Shown here: in pieces, positions 35,109-46,713 of the stretch
Numbering within the stretch: position 1 is the stretch's first letter
How the letters are laid out: each line of letters begins with the position of its first letter
Assembly: GCA_034359265.1 (NCBI GenBank)
Contig: CP136890.1
Coordinates: forward strand, 89,119,501-89,183,500
DNA: 64,000 nucleotides
Direction of reading: 5' to 3'
Source: Canna indica
Lineage: Eukaryota; Streptophyta; Magnoliopsida; Zingiberales; Cannaceae
Notes under the pieces: model-generated
The model's database searches: none
Seen by the model: the letters and a program-made list of their open reading frames with translations, nothing else
What the model was told of the DNA's origin: nothing
Position numbers and translations under genes: made by a program

Positions 35109-36359
35109 TAATTTGTCCCCCATTTTTTTTCAAAAAAAATCAAAAAGTAGTTTTGTAGTTCAATTTTTGTTATTCAGGATTTGTTATTTTGCATTTATTT
35201 CAAGATTGATGAAATTTAATCTTCTATGTATAAATAATTGAATTTGTGTTGTTACTTATTGTAAAAGAAACAAGACATGTTATCTCTTTGTTAACGGGTA
35301 GCTTCAAGTGGTTTAAACAACCGTATAGTTCTTGATTGGGTGAATACAACTCCAGGTAGTTTCATAAGGTAAATGATTATTCTCAAAACTAAATATTAAT
35401 TACTTTGATTGGTTGATTTTTATTTATTACAAAATACTACTTTTATTTATTTCCCATTTGTTGATCTATGTATTTTGATTGTCTTATGTTAAAGATATTT
35501 TTATACAATATATTGTACCGTACCACGAGGGCAAGCCCCCCGCACTCCCAAATTGTAACTAAATACCCTAATTTCAATTTTAAATTTCTTCATCTCTCAT
35601 TTTCAAAATTCTGCATACGTCCCTGGTTATGAGTTTCCATTTGAGTTTAGTGTGTATAGTGTTAATGCATTTAGTTGCTTGACATAATCCATACCATGTT
35701 TTGGTGTTTAATTTTTTCATGCATCATGGGAGTTATATATAGTAGTGCTTATTAGCATGAGTTAGTAGATGAAATTTGAGTTAAAATGTATAAACTATAG
35801 CGCATTATGTTCATATTTTGCTACTTACCTTATAGTGTTTGACATTACCTTAGCTATTCGTTGACTTTGTTTGTGTTTAATTCATATTCGCAAGTGTGTG
35901 TTAGTTGTAGCGAAGGATGTTTAGTTAGGTAGAATAGAAGAGGTGCGCTGTGACGTCGATTTTCTTCCTTAGTATTTTATTAGTTTTTCTTCTTGTATAT
36001 TTATCCTTGTATAAGAATATTGTATTTGTTTCTGCTGCTAGTATTTTTTTTTAGCTTTGGTGTTTTGTGCTTCTTAGTATTCTTGTTGCGTGCTCTCCTA
36101 GATAGCATTCGCCTTAGTGGGAATAACCTTAGAAGGGATATCGGTCATATAACATGCGCTCTTCTTAGTATTCTTGTGCGTATGTTTGTTTTATGATGCA
36201 AATTTAGGAGCACGATGATGAATCTCTCGGATTTTCGCAGGGATATGTCCTGAATAGATCGATTGTTATCCTCTAGATCACAAGCTTATTACTATTGAAT
36301 CTATGATGATAAATATAGGATGTTGATATTTTTGTTTGGTCGGATGAAGCCCACCAGAC
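35109..36359. other. unassigned AT-rich intergenic stretch
   Basis: No credible gene, RNA or repeat boundary is seen. A short GC-richer patch at 35517-35555 (ACCACGAGGGCAAGCCCCCC) stands out but matches nothing I can name. The frame at 35993-36196 is hydrophobic low-complexity. Confidence 0.4.
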
Positions 36360-36362
36360 TAA

Positions 36363-36787
36363 GTGTGTGTTTAGTTGAATGAAGTAAATTCAAAAGGAAT
36401 AAAAATAAACAATGAATGAAAATAGACAAGGAATAATATTATCTTGTTTAGTTGACATTGTAAATATGTAATAGGAACATATAGAATTACCTTGTTTAGT
36501 TGACATTGTAAATATGTAATTGAAATACATTAATAATTTATTTTTTTATATTATTATGTAATATTATAAATATTGAATGACAATACAAGAAAATATCATA
36601 AAAAATGAATAGGAAATATTATTCATTAGCATGAGGTAAGGAATAGTATTCTCTCGTTCATAAGAAATAGTATTTTTTATCTATTCTTTATGATCAACTT
36701 ATTTCATGTCAATAATTTGTAATCAAATAAGTGAGACATAACAAATAATATTTTATTTTTATCTATTTTATTCAATTAAATATTACC
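36363..36787. mobile_element. Tourist-like MITE (PIF/Harbinger), 425 bp
   Basis: The left end GTGTGTGTTTAGTTGAAT matches the complemented right end GGTAATATTTAATTGAAT. A TAA flanks each side (36360-36362, 36788-36790), the usual Tourist target. The interior is AT-rich, non-coding and partly self-complementary. Confidence 0.75.
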
Positions 36788-36904
36788 TAAAATGAAGCTG
36801 ATTCCATTTGAGTTTGATTAAACGAGGGGAGATTCGTCCGGGCTCGATGAGCTGGTCCAATCCAAATAATAAGTAGTATATATATAGCTAAATTATAAAA
36901 TTAA

Positions 36905-37200
36905 TGCCCACGGAGGACATTCACCCATCCAGAAGAACACAATTGATCAACTGTGCGATATATGAATAGTAAATAGTAGATGGTAAGCTAGCCTGCGAAC
37001 CCTACTCTGCTTGCTGCAGATTGTCAAGTCAAATTTATAACTCCGTAGGATCATCTACACGGCATCAGAGAACTATTGATCCACATTTTTTCTACTGTTC
37101 ACCATATTCACATATTTTAGGGAGTTTGAAAATGAATGTACTTCCATTGGCCACATGAATTAGGCCAAACCACCTAACTTTAACTATGTGAGAAAAGGCA
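36905..37200. repeat. dispersed repeat, copy 1 of ~270-bp family
   Basis: It shares GTAGATGGTAAGCTA, CAAACCCTAC-like, TATCCACAT-like, AGGGAGTTTGAA and AATTAGGC..ACCACC blocks in the same order with 48460-48720. The first block (GAGGACATTCACCC) recurs again at 39137-39150. Family unknown, non-coding. Confidence 0.6.
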
Positions 37201-37631
37201 GATCCGGCTAAACCTAATCAATCATTAATCCAAAAATTATTATCAGAAAAGGCAAATCAATTTATTAATTTACTCTGGAAATTAAATATATATATGTTAG
37301 AAGAATTATATATATAAGATATGGATCCACTTCCATTAGAGTGCATGCACATATCATTTCAGTTCCAATGAAGAAAGAAAACTAAGAATTTGAGCAAATA
37401 CTACCTCCCAAAAGGTTGCATTAATGATTCAGGTGTTAATTTTCTAATTTATCATATGCTATTGGTTCTTTTGAAATTTATTCTTATAAATAAAATTTTC
37501 ATATCAAATCAATTTTGCCTCACCATGTGCCCAATTAAACTTAATAATTATTTAGACATGTTTGCATCAATAATTTTTTAGGACAATTAATATCATATTA
37601 AATTGAGAACAAATTTAAAATAAAATAAAAA

Positions 37632-38050
37632 TGTAATACCTCGGTATGTGTGATTTGATGCTACTGTGTTAGTTTGACTTGGGTCTTGATAGTGGTCAGC
37701 AAGACTCAAGTGGAGATTATTAACTTCTGCCTAAGTATTTTGATTAGATCAATTATTTGGGCCTATGAAATTGATGAGCTAGTTATCTCATCGAGCGAAT
37801 CGTAACAAATAGTAATTGAATAAAATCTACCTAAGGCATAGTGATGGAGCCTATGTGAGAAAGGATTGTCTACAGATGTGGTGGAGCTACTATTAGATTA
37901 GGCCTCACATGATGTGACTTGGGTGTGATTCTAGATTATGTGCTAGACATAAATATAATGCAAATAATTGATTAGCTAATTGTACAGTCCTAATCTTTAT
38001 ATGTTGATCGTATTCGAAATGGACCAAAATGTAGTGTGTACCTAATCTAT
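37632..38050. repeat. possible gypsy LTR remnant
   Basis: It starts TGTAATACCTCGG, like many plant gypsy LTRs. No second LTR, end or duplication is seen, so this is only a suspicion. 37201-37631 is AT-rich and shows nothing else. Confidence 0.25.
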
Positions 38051-38051
38051 A

Positions 38052-38122
38052 TATGTTGATAGTCGTCACCGACGGTTCAATAACGGTACGAGCCGCCGAT
38101 GACAGTGACTATTCTAGTAGTG
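38052..38122. mobile_element. CACTA terminal remnant
   Basis: It ends in GACTATTCTAGTAGTG, the complement of CACTACTAGAATAGTC, with CCGACGG/CCGCCGATGAC subterminal-like motifs. The rest of the element is gone. TGTACCTA occurs on both sides. Confidence 0.5.
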
Positions 38123-38299
38123 TGTACCTAGCTACTGTGCCCATACTATTGAACTTGGAATGAGAGATCCATTTAATCACTAAACAAAATAGTTTTATAT
38201 AGGATTTACAAGACATTTTGATAATCCCTAAAGACTCGGTAATTAACTGACAATTTCCCAATACTAACATGATAGATACAAATAATTAGAGGATAACTG

Positions 38300-39001
38300 C
38301 AAGGTTTAGTCAACCATGCAACCCTTGCCCATATCTTTGAAGTGTTGTAATCTTTTAAATTTCCAAGGGGTCAAACACGTCAAATCTTCATTCATTTGGC
38401 ACTCTGCTTGTCCACGAAATATCTCTTTGATGAACTGGTTCAGTTTCAACAACAAACTCAATACCAAAGATCGTCTAATTTCTAAAGGTCTCCAGTTGGA
38501 CCCGACTTGCGTTCTTTGTGTTCTGACTCAAGAATATCACTCGCACCTTTTTAGCACCTAACTTTTCTCTTGTTGGTTGGCGGGAGGTGTTGTGCTTATC
38601 CGGCCTCCAACCATTTCGGTTGGACTACTCTCCTTGGGATGACAGTTGCCACGATGGTAAAACTCTAAGCTTAATCAAATTTTGTGCTCTCATATTCTGG
38701 AGATGGAAAGTTTGGTTGGATCACAATTCTAGATGCTTTCAAGAAGGTTCACACCATCCACTTGAAATTGCAATCGAATGTGCAATTCTTTTTGGCCTCA
38801 AGCACGATCCTAGTTGATTTTTTTCTGAACCTTTTTTTTTCCTTTTTTTTCCTTATGTCATGTTCTGTTACCCCGATTTTTGGGTAGCATTTGTATTTTT
38901 CTCTTTCTTTTGTTTTTACTCTCACTCCTCTCTACTCACTTGTATTTTTCAACTCTCTTGATGAAATATAAGTTGCTTCCTAAAAGAAAAAGAAAAGAAA
39001 A
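38300..39001 (+). pseudogene. LINE (L1) 3' end: zf-RVT remnant and poly-A tail
   Basis: The frame at 38316-38561 has the zf-RVT pattern at the end of plant L1 ORF2: FIWHSACPRNISLMNWFSFN, NKLNTKDRLISKGL and CVLCVLTQEYHSHLF. The next frame (38587-38817) continues with WRWKVWLDHNSRCF. The 3' UTR follows and ends in an A-rich tail (AAAAGAAAAAGAAAAGAAAA, about 38982-39001). 5' truncation is typical of LINE insertions. Not functional. Confidence 0.8.
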
Positions 39002-39210
39002 TGGTATTGAATCTTCTGTGTTAACAATTACCAAGTCTAAAAGCTCTCTTTGAAGTCAAGTAGCGCTAAACACCAAGGTTGTTTCCAAAAACAAATGGTA
39101 TTTTCATCACCCATTTTACATTGACTTTCCATCAGAGGACATTCACCCTCCCGTGAATACTTGATGAACAGTGAGTACGTAGCTAGTAGCTCATAATTAA
39201 GTCTACAATA

Positions 39211-39324
39211 TGTTAAAGTCTCACATTGGTTAAACTATGGTCAATATAATCTTTAAATAGTTTGGGCAATCCTCTCCCCATGAGCTAGCTTTTGGGGTGA
39301 GTTAGGCTCACTAATTTCTTAATA
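39211..39324 (+). repeat. TRIM-type LTR upstream of copia gag
   Basis: 114 bp from TGTTAAAGTCTCACATTGG to CTTAATA, closely matching the TRIM LTRs at 53150 and 59566. It directly abuts the primer site. Confidence 0.85.
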
Positions 39325-39336
39325 TGATATCAGAGC
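39325..39336 (+). other. primer binding site of chimera
   Basis: TGATATCAGAGC, one base off the initiator tRNA-Met complement. After it the sequence (AGATCTGTTGATCTCC) is copia-like and unlike the TRIM internal region. Confidence 0.8.
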
Positions 39337-39406
39337 AGATCTGTTGATCTCCAGTTGATAGTGATCTTGAATCAAAGCTCCCAGAGCAGAAGGATCGATT
39401 ACCCCA

Positions 39407-39739
39407 ATGGCAAGGAACCACAAATCAATGCAAGCTAGCAGATCTGTAGTTGGGGAATCGCAGGTCCGGACGGAGAGAGGATTAGTCACTGGAGATGCAG
39501 AAACAGAAGATGATCCTTACATTTTAGTTGGTAATGACACACCAGGTATGAACTTAGTTTTAATTCAACTGATTGGCCACGAAAATTACTTGACTTTGAA
39601 GCAATCAATGATCATGGCGCTATCAGCTAAAAACAAAATTGGGTTTATTGATGGAACCCTAGCTGTGCCGGATGAGTCAACATATAGGTATAAGCAATGG
39701 AGACGATGTAATGACATGATTCGTTCATGGATATCGCAC
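39407..39739 (+). pseudogene. copia gag N-terminal part, split by CACTA3
   Basis: It starts MARNHKSMQASRS; ENYLTLKQSMIMALSAKNKI and the FIDGTLAVPDE segment are the usual Retrotran_gag_2/3 signature of Ty1/copia gag. The frame is open until CACTA3 interrupts it at RSWI; it resumes at 43897. Together the halves give an almost full gag. Confidence 0.88.
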
Positions 39740-40352
39740 ACTACTAGAAAAATGGGCATCAGCAACGGCTGATGCCGTTGCTGAAACTCATCAGCAATGG
39801 CTGTAGCCGTTGCAATGGAGCCGTTGCAGAAAATCGTGTTGCTGATAACTTAGCAACGGCCGCTCGGGCCGTTGTTAAAAATATTATCAGCAACGGTTTT
39901 GCCACGGACGCGGAGCCGTTGCTGATAACATTAAAAGCAACGGCCGGTGAGCCCGTAGCAACACCGTTAGTAAAAGCCCGTCGCTAAGCCGTTGCTGTAG
40001 GTCATCAGTAATGGCTTTCGATACACTTTTAGCAACGGCTTTCCCACAGACGACCGTGGGAAAGCCGTTGCTGATGATGTGAACCTGGTAACGAAAAAAT
40101 TTAAAATTTAAAATTTCCATTAATACATTGATACATTATCTGATACATAATTCACACACCCATATACTCAAACACACATTCATTCACACATCACAAATAC
40201 ACCAAAATATATATCAAAACAATTATATTTATATTGATAATTATCCACAATAGTATAAAAACTATTCAAATGCAAAATTGAAGTATCAATATCCAAACAA
40301 AATAAATTAAACAAGTCTAATATCTCAGTAACAAAGTTAATATAAAAAAATC

Positions 40353-41167
40353 TCACGATGACGATGGAGGATGGTCTGGATCATATAGCGGGGTCTGGTG
40401 TGCTTGAGTGTACACCGGCGTGGACTAACTCGAGGACGATGGATGAGATGATGCCGAAGAGATGCCTGCTTCGGGATGACCTGACATGTTGCGTAGCATA
40501 GCTTGTATATCCGCCATCATCTGACTCTGGCGCTCCATTATCTCAGTCTGACGCGCGACCCTGTCCTCTAGAGTCCTTATTCTGCTACTATGATCATAAC
40601 TGGATCTAGAGGTGGACGACCGCTCACCAGCGACCGGAGGGGTCGGTGCCCCAAGTGGCCCTAGTACGGCTCGCGCATGACCACTATTTGCAAAGCCATA
40701 TACGCGGTCATGGTCCCAGCCACCTGCGGCCTCGACCCACGTTGCTGCGTCAAAGTCCTCGGGGGTGCCCCCGCGCTGCACCACCGTCTGGCTGTAGGTC
40801 TCCTACTCGAGTTTGATTTTTTGTTTAATATTGATCATAAAACTTAAATTATAAATATATAATGAATAATTTAAACAAATATATAGTTACCATAATGTAT
40901 GCAGCGCGGTTGTCGATGTACTCCCCCGTCCCATGTGCTCGACGGTGAGTCCGCTCAAACACCACCATCGGGGAGGGTCGTTGGACAATCCCGTGACTCT
41001 GTGGCTGGTGGAGGCTGCCACCCGTTCGGCCCGCGTGGCCGCCTGCGTCTAGATGTACTAGCCTCGGCAGTATCATCGGCATGAGGATCAGCAGCATGAG
41101 TAAGTGTAGGAGTCTCACCGATCGGAGACTCCAAAGCTCTCCTGCGACGATAACCACGATCAGACAT
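40353..41167 (-). pseudogene. CACTA3 second gene with exon deletion
   Basis: The first exon (41167 downward, MSDRGYRRRRALESPIGETP) runs directly into the later DGTVQRPSPMVVFERTHR exon at ATES/RD, removing the Transposase_24 core exons and shifting the frame. The last exon (40784-40425) still encodes QRGGTPEDFDAATWVEAAGG and the coiled coil (RVARQTEIMERQSQMMADIQ). A TAG breaks the Ser tail. It shows the uninterrupted form of the exon hit by the MITE in CACTA2. Confidence 0.82.
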
Positions 41168-41242
41168 ATTTGTCGAATAGACATATAATCAGATTATTGT
41201 ATAAATAGTAGAGATATATTTAATAAAATATATACTTCACAA

Positions 41243-42111
41243 TTATTCCTCATCATCTGAATAATAGTCTTCGAATTCTTCCTCTTCTTCCTCTTCTTCC
41301 TCTTCTTCATCTTCTTCATCTCCAGCTTTCTCAATTTCATGATCGTCATCATCAGCATATTCAACTTCTAATTGAATTGACGTTGTGTTTGCATCCTCGA
41401 GTATTGGAATAATACGATCTACAGCAGGAGGATCATCTTCTGGATAGAAACCATGTGTCATATCAGGTATCAGCTCATTTTCTCCTACTATCGGATCAAT
41501 TTTTCCTCTACCAGTCCATAAAAATCCATATCACATTCAACATAGGTTGTCCCTTTCACACAGACCCCAGCATTCATCGTCTTCTTTGTAAATGCATATT
41601 CAACCGTGTGAAATTTATACCCATTAACAAAATATCCGCTATAGCACGACACAAGTCGCGACGGTCCACTAACAAACTCAAATATTCGTTCATCTATTTC
41701 AGCTCTGTGATCTTTGCTGTAAGTCTGAATCCAAGTAGGGAAATCACGATTCTGTAATCTCTCTAATTCTTCATCGTTGTGAATAGAGTATTTTTGCACC
41801 ATCTCAATGTAAAATATTTCAATGAATTGTTCAATCTCTGGATAATTGAGTAATACATACAAGTGTGCCAAATGATACTCTTCATCGCTTAAGTGTCGAG
41901 ATGGACGAGAACCAAAAGCACGATCAGAGTGACAAAATATATTTAAACGTCCATCTGAATGTCGAACACCCCCGTCGTCGTTACGTGGAAGACGATCAAA
42001 TCTTGTCTGTATTGTCGATTTAAAGTAAAATGAGCAGAATGTTGAAATTTCTTGGATGATATACGATTCAGATATTGATTCAGAATCTTTAGTTTTTTCG
42101 GAAATTTCCAT
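41243..42111 (-). pseudogene. CACTA3 tnp2 C-terminal remnants
   Basis: 42111-41510 carries the region after DUF4218 and the start of DUF4216 (HLSDEEYHLAHLYVLLNYPE, GTTYVECDMDFYGLVE). A deletion then joins it to the acidic tail (41461-41243, ending EDYYSDDEE) near RGKIDPIVGENEL. The joined piece is out of frame. Confidence 0.82.
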
Positions 42112-42195
42112 CTAAGTGTTGAAAATATTATCAAACATATTTTTTTCAATGTGCATGACATCTAAATTATGTCGAATCAATAATGAACTCCAATC

Positions 42196-42695
42196 TCTAC
42201 CGCAGTTTGTAGTTATATGATATCAACCGCTGTAGTATTTGGTGGGACTGATGTCTGAAGAACTGGCCGATCAACATTATCATTCAGGTGAAATTGACCC
42301 CCAAGACTATCAAGTATCATAGTTCTATAGGGATTAGATTGACTGGATGAAGAAGCACCAGCAGAGGAAGATTCACCATATGTCTGAACGACAGGATTGC
42401 TCGACGTCCGGACTTCGCGTGACTCCCCGTGACAAGTCCATAGAAAATATCTTGGTGCAAATCCTTTGCTATATAGATGCAGAGTGACAGTCTCCCGATC
42501 CAAAAATCGTCCATTCAAACAAATGCGGCACGGACATCGGATTTGATCACCGATGCTAACGAAATTCTGATTCGAATAGGCGAAATTTATGAAGTACGTT
42601 ACGCCTAATCGAAACTCATTCGTTAAAGCTCCACGATCAAGACGTCGGTACATCCAACTTCGATCAGCCGACATGATTCTGTCAATCAATGACAA
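42196..42695 (-). pseudogene. CACTA3 tnp2 N-terminal remnant
   Basis: An intact 160-residue frame (MSLIDRIMSADRSWMYRRLD, CRICLNGRFLDRETVTLHLY, YRTMILDSLGGQFHLNDNVD) covers the Transpos_assoc domain and linker. Near 42200 it jumps to the WSSLLIRHNLDVMHIEKN segment, deleting about 1.2 kb of core. This preserved domain supplies the unbroken readings of codons that are TGA in CACTA2. Confidence 0.88.
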
Positions 42696-43896
42696 TTTCT
42701 TTGGTTAATGTCTTTAGGTGAGATTGTCCTATTCCATTCGGGATTTATGTTATTTATATTGCACTAAGTACTTATTTTAACCGTTAACTTCATTCTAAAT
42801 TTCGGCAGCATCTCCCTACAGTTCTGCGAATACGCATATCATCTGGGCACGTATCGGAGAACAAGAGATGTTGCCGAAATTTAGAATAATTAGTTAACAG
42901 TTAAAATAAAAACGTAAGTGCAGTACAAATAACTATATTCCCAAATTGTCCAATCAGGGACAATTGAAGAATTGTACGTCATATAAAAGATCGATCATCT
43001 ACTTCTTTTACGCGAACATACAATCCCCGAACGGATCTAAGGTTTTGCTAAATCATATCCGACTCGTCGATGCGTACGTGAAACATATCAACTCGTCGGA
43101 TGGATGATTATTTTCTAAATGTTTCGAGATAGTTCGAGTCCATATTGGACAATTCTGACACGAGTCCAAATTAGACGATTTCGGCAAGAGTCCGAAGTGG
43201 ACGATTCCGGCACAATGCCGAAGTGGACAATTCCGAAATTAATCTAAACCCTAATAATTAATCTAACAAATTAAACAATTAATCTAAATAATTAATTAAC
43301 ATATAAATAAAAAATAAAAAATTATAAATCTACTCGTTCCGGCGCCGGCGTACAGTGTCCGGACACTGTACAAGATCCGGCGGCGGCCATCGACCGACCG
43401 CCGCCGGCCGAAACCCTAAAAATAGGGTTTCAGTCGGATTTCCCGCCGGCCGCAACGGGAAGAGACGGTCGGGCGGTGATGAATACCTGAAATCGGCGGT
43501 CGAGGACGGACGACAGCATCGGCAGCGGCAGCTCGGCGTCGTTGGCGTCGGCAACGGCGACGAGAGGCGGGAGGAGGAGGTGGCGGAGGCAGTAGCGGGA
43601 GGAAGAAGGGTCGGGCGCGATCTGTGACCTTTATAAACTTATCAGCAACGACTCACTCGCCCGTTAGAAAGCCGTTGCTAATAAGTTATCATCAGCAACG
43701 GCTCACTTGTCCGTTAGAAAGCCGTTGCTGATAATTAAAATCATCAGGAACAGCTCGCGTGTCCATTAGAAAGCCGTTGCAGATACAACATATCTGCAAC
43801 GGCTTGAGCGGTCGTAAGAATGCCGTTGCAAATAGCAACGGCTTGAGCGGCCGTTGCTGATAGCCGTTACTGAAGACTCAATTTCTAGTAGTGGCA

Positions 43897-44587
43897 GTCC
43901 ATTGTACCTGGTCTCTCCTCTAGTGTGATATACGTGAAAACTACTGCAGAAATGTAGCATGACTTAAAAGATAGATTCGATCGAGGAAATGAGCCAAGAA
44001 TATTTGAAATAGAAATGAGGATTTATAGCACCAGGCAAGGAAATCTTTCGATCTCAACCTACTACACAAAATTGAAGGCATTATGTGATGAAATGGATAC
44101 CCTACAAGCTGGTGCAAATGGTTGCATATGTCAACCAGGCAAAGACAACAACAAGAGGACGAGATTACGTCAATTTATCATGGGTCTGAATGAAGTATAT
44201 GTTGGAATTAGAGGGCAAATACTAATCATGAAACCCTTGCTTGAAATAAATCAAGCTTATGCCATGCTTGAACAAGAGGATCTGCAGAGATCAGGGAGAA
44301 CAACTATGAACTCTTCTGTGGACAGTGTCGCATTGAGTAGTGTGAACTATAGCAACACATCAGGGGGATACAAAGGAAATAAGAACAAGCCTTTGGGGCC
44401 TAACACCAAGTTGTTCTGTGATTTCTGTCAAATGGCAGGCCACTCCAGAGAAAACTGCTACAAACTGGTAGGCTACCCACCTGGACATAAGTTCCATAAA
44501 GGCAAACAGAGATATACTGACCAAGATAACAAGCAAGTGAGCCATGTAAACGCAGCCAACTCTGAAGTATCAGTGAAGAGAGCATAA
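43897..44587 (+). pseudogene. copia gag C-terminal part with CCHC knuckle
   Basis: After CACTA3 the gag frame continues with SSSVIYVKTTAEM, a TAG where a tryptophan codon is expected, then HDLKDRFDRGNEPRIFEIEM. From 44015 the frame is open for 190 codons, with ISTYYTKLKALCDEMD and the zinc knuckle CDFCQMAGHSRENC, and ends at 44587. Confidence 0.85.
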
Positions 44588-44670
44588 AAGAAAACTTCAG
44601 TGATGAACCAAGTAGCAGCAACAAAAACACTAGCTTATCTGAAGAGCAATGCAACAATCTGGTCAACACA

Positions 44671-44934
44671 ATGATGAATCTGTTTGGACAAAGAAATTAT
44701 GGGACTCATGCAATCAACATGGCAGGTATAAAAATCAATTCAAATGCATTTTCATTACACAAACCTTGGGTTCTTGACAGTGGTGCCACAGACCACATAA
44801 CCAGTGATACCAGTGTGAACCAAAGCCAAATTAATGAGAGAATTACCTTATGAAATGGTGAGACCATCCCTGTTAGTCATCTAGGAACTGTTTACATAAA
44901 CAAACACCTATAGCTCACCAATGTATTAGCTGTA
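44671..44934 (+). pseudogene. copia protease start, split by CACTA4
   Basis: PWVLDSGATDHITSD is the aspartic protease active site of Ty1/copia (DSGA kept). A stop (ERITL*) and the insertion of CACTA4 after NVLAVHY end it. The next stretch of the same polyprotein resumes at 46389 with VPAFHFNLTSISRLTKE. Confidence 0.85.
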
Positions 44935-45386
44935 CACTACAACAAAATCACCGAATTCCGACGTCAAAATATATTAAAATTTTGATGCTTCTTCCGTCGA
45001 AAAAAAAAATTAGACGCCTGCATGAGCGTCGAAAATGCGTGTATAACGAGGGGCGTTGAATTGTAACTTTTCGACGTCTGGCTCGAGCGTCGAAATGTAA
45101 CTTTTGACGTCGATCTCGGACGTCGAAATGTTACATTTCTACGGCGGGCTCGGTCGTCGAAACATTACATTTCGACGTCTGGCTCAAGCGTTGAAACGTT
45201 ACATTTCGACGCCAGGCTCAGCGTCGAAATCAAATTTCGATGCTTTTAAAAAAATAATTTTTAAACATACTGACGCCTGTTAGAGGCGTCGGTATGTTTT
45301 TTTATTTTTATTTTAAAAAAAATCCGCGTGCAGCGCAATCGACAACAGAGGGAGAGCAAAAGACAAACAATAGCAGAGAGAGAAGG

Positions 45387-45875
45387 ATGTCTCCTCTCCG
45401 CACCCACTCGCGTCTTCGAGCAGCTCTCTCCGCCTCTTTCCTCTGTCGTTGCCACTCCCAACCCCCTCCGGCAGGCAGGCTGGACGAGGCGGGGCCCCTG
45501 GCCTGCCGACTCGAGTCCCGGTCGGTGGTCCGGTTCTGGGGTCCTGACATCGTCAAGTTCCACCAAGGCCTGCTCACCAATGACGTTCGCCGCCTTGCTG
45601 CTCAAGACATTCCCACCGGAGGAAGCGATTCGCAGACCTCCTACGTCCCGATGCCGAATCTGAACCACCGCAACCCGCCGCCTCTCTACGCCGCGCTACT
45701 CACCCCGCATGGTCGGTTCTTGTACGACCTCTTCCTCTATCGCGCCCCTGGGGCGAACGAGAAGCTGGACCGGAGTGGCTCCGAGCCTGGGTCGGACGAT
45801 TTCGAGGAGCCTTTCACTTCGTTTGCCAATGTGGATGTTGCTGTCGTGGATGAGCTTCTCCATTGCTTCAAGAAG
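45387..45875 (+). pseudogene. captured 5' fragment of IBA57-like (COG0354/YgfZ) gene
   Basis: From the ATG at 45387 the frame encodes an Arg/Ser-rich N-terminus like a mitochondrial targeting peptide, then [56 protein letters not shown] and [11 protein letters not shown] recognise this as the folate-binding GcvT-like protein IBA57 (plant putative transferase, mitochondrial, At4g12130-type), which acts in Fe-S cluster assembly. Only about 160 of the usual ~400 residues are present. After CFKK the sequence loses similarity. The longer open frame (45294-46214) continues into unrelated repeat sequence, so any product would be chimeric. GC content is far above the flanks. Confidence 0.82.
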
Positions 45876-45954
45876 AGTTTGATACTTCTACCTACCTACC
45901 TTACGAAAAATTTGCTGGAGGCGAGAGATTTCCTGCCTCCAGCCTGGGCGAATG

Positions 45955-46115
45955 CGCCTAATGCGCTGGCGCTAGCGGATGGCGGGTTTGCGCGCCCGCT
46001 GACCCATAGCGCTGGCGCCATTGGATGCGGGTTTGCACGCCCGCTAACCCACGGCGTTGACGCCAGCGGATGCGGGAGCGAGTTTGCGCGCCCGCTAACT
46101 CGCGACGTCAGTCGC
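45955..46115. repeat. GC-rich tandem repeat inside CACTA4
   Basis: Three units of about 45-50 bp each contain GCGGGTTTGCGCGCCCGC or a close variant, itself palindromic, followed by TAACCCACGGCG-like sequence. Confidence 0.7.
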
Positions 46116-46388
46116 CGCGGTCCCCGAGGCATCGAAATATTTCAACGCCCTCTGGGCGCCAAAATATTTCGGCGCCTACCTCCATGCTTCGAAATATTTC
46201 GACATTGCCTCTAGACGTCGAAATTTTTCGACACCTGTTGTTGTCGGGCTTCGAAAAAATTTCGACGCCGGTAACAGACGTCGAAATTTATTTATTTTTA
46301 TTTATTTATTTATTTATTTAACATTTCGACGTCTATATCTTCCGCAAAAAAAAATCAGTCAATATTTTAAACTTTTGTTGCAGTAGTA

Positions 46389-46713
46389 CCTGCTTTTCAT
46401 TTCAACCTCACGTCCATTAGTAGATTAACCAAAGAAATGAACTGCACTGCACTGTTGAGTTTAATCCTCATACATTTGTCATTCAGGACCTAGTATCGAG
46501 GAGGGTTTTGGGGACTGGTAGAGAAGTTAATGGGATATACATGCTGGAGGGAGCAGGTGGTCTGGCAGGCAATTCCTAAGTCACCTCATCCAAAGTATTA
46601 TTTTCTTTAATTTCTCTTGACAAACATGCCTTGTGGCACATTAGATTAGGACGTATATATGTCATATTCTAGAATGAAGTTGATGTCTAGTAGATTACCT
46701 AAAATAAATAATA
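46389..46713 (+). pseudogene. copia GAG-pre-integrase remnant
   Basis: It reads VPAFHFNLTSISRLTKEMNC and, after frame changes, the LWHIRLG and MKLMSS segments. It is clearly homologous to 63690-63990 of the second copia element. It stops near CTAAAAT and joins TRIM LTR sequence. Confidence 0.8.

Larger units (their letters stand above)
39740..43893 (-). mobile_element. CACTA3 (En/Spm), deletion derivative
   Basis: Ends CACTACTAGAAAAATGGGC (left) and CACTACTAGAAATTGAG (right, complement), with target duplication GCA (39737-39739, 43894-43896). It is the CACTA2 family in reverse. Three large deletions remove most of the tnp2 core, part of DUF4216 and the Transposase_24 core, leaving 4.15 kb. 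Ends and subterminal arrays are well kept, as for an element mobilised in trans. Confidence 0.95.
44935..46385 (+). mobile_element. CACTA4, small CACTA-like element carrying a gene fragment
   Basis: Left end CACTACAACAAAA, right end TTTTGTTGCAGTA (complement TACTGCAACAAAA, two mismatches), with 3-bp duplication GTA (44932-44934, 46386-46388). Both subterminal regions (44960-45300 and 46120-46330) repeat GACGTCGAAA-type motifs. It encodes no transposase. Its interior is a GC-rich captured fragment of an IBA57-like gene, so it is a Pack-type CACTA element. Confidence 0.88.

Noticed and set aside
38052..38122. A complete miniature CACTA element
   Set aside because: Only one terminal repeat is visible; no matching left end or 3-bp duplication was found.
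45261..45668. Antisense ORFs over the IBA57-like fragment
   Set aside because: GC-rich sequence keeps several frames open; only the plus frame matches a known protein.
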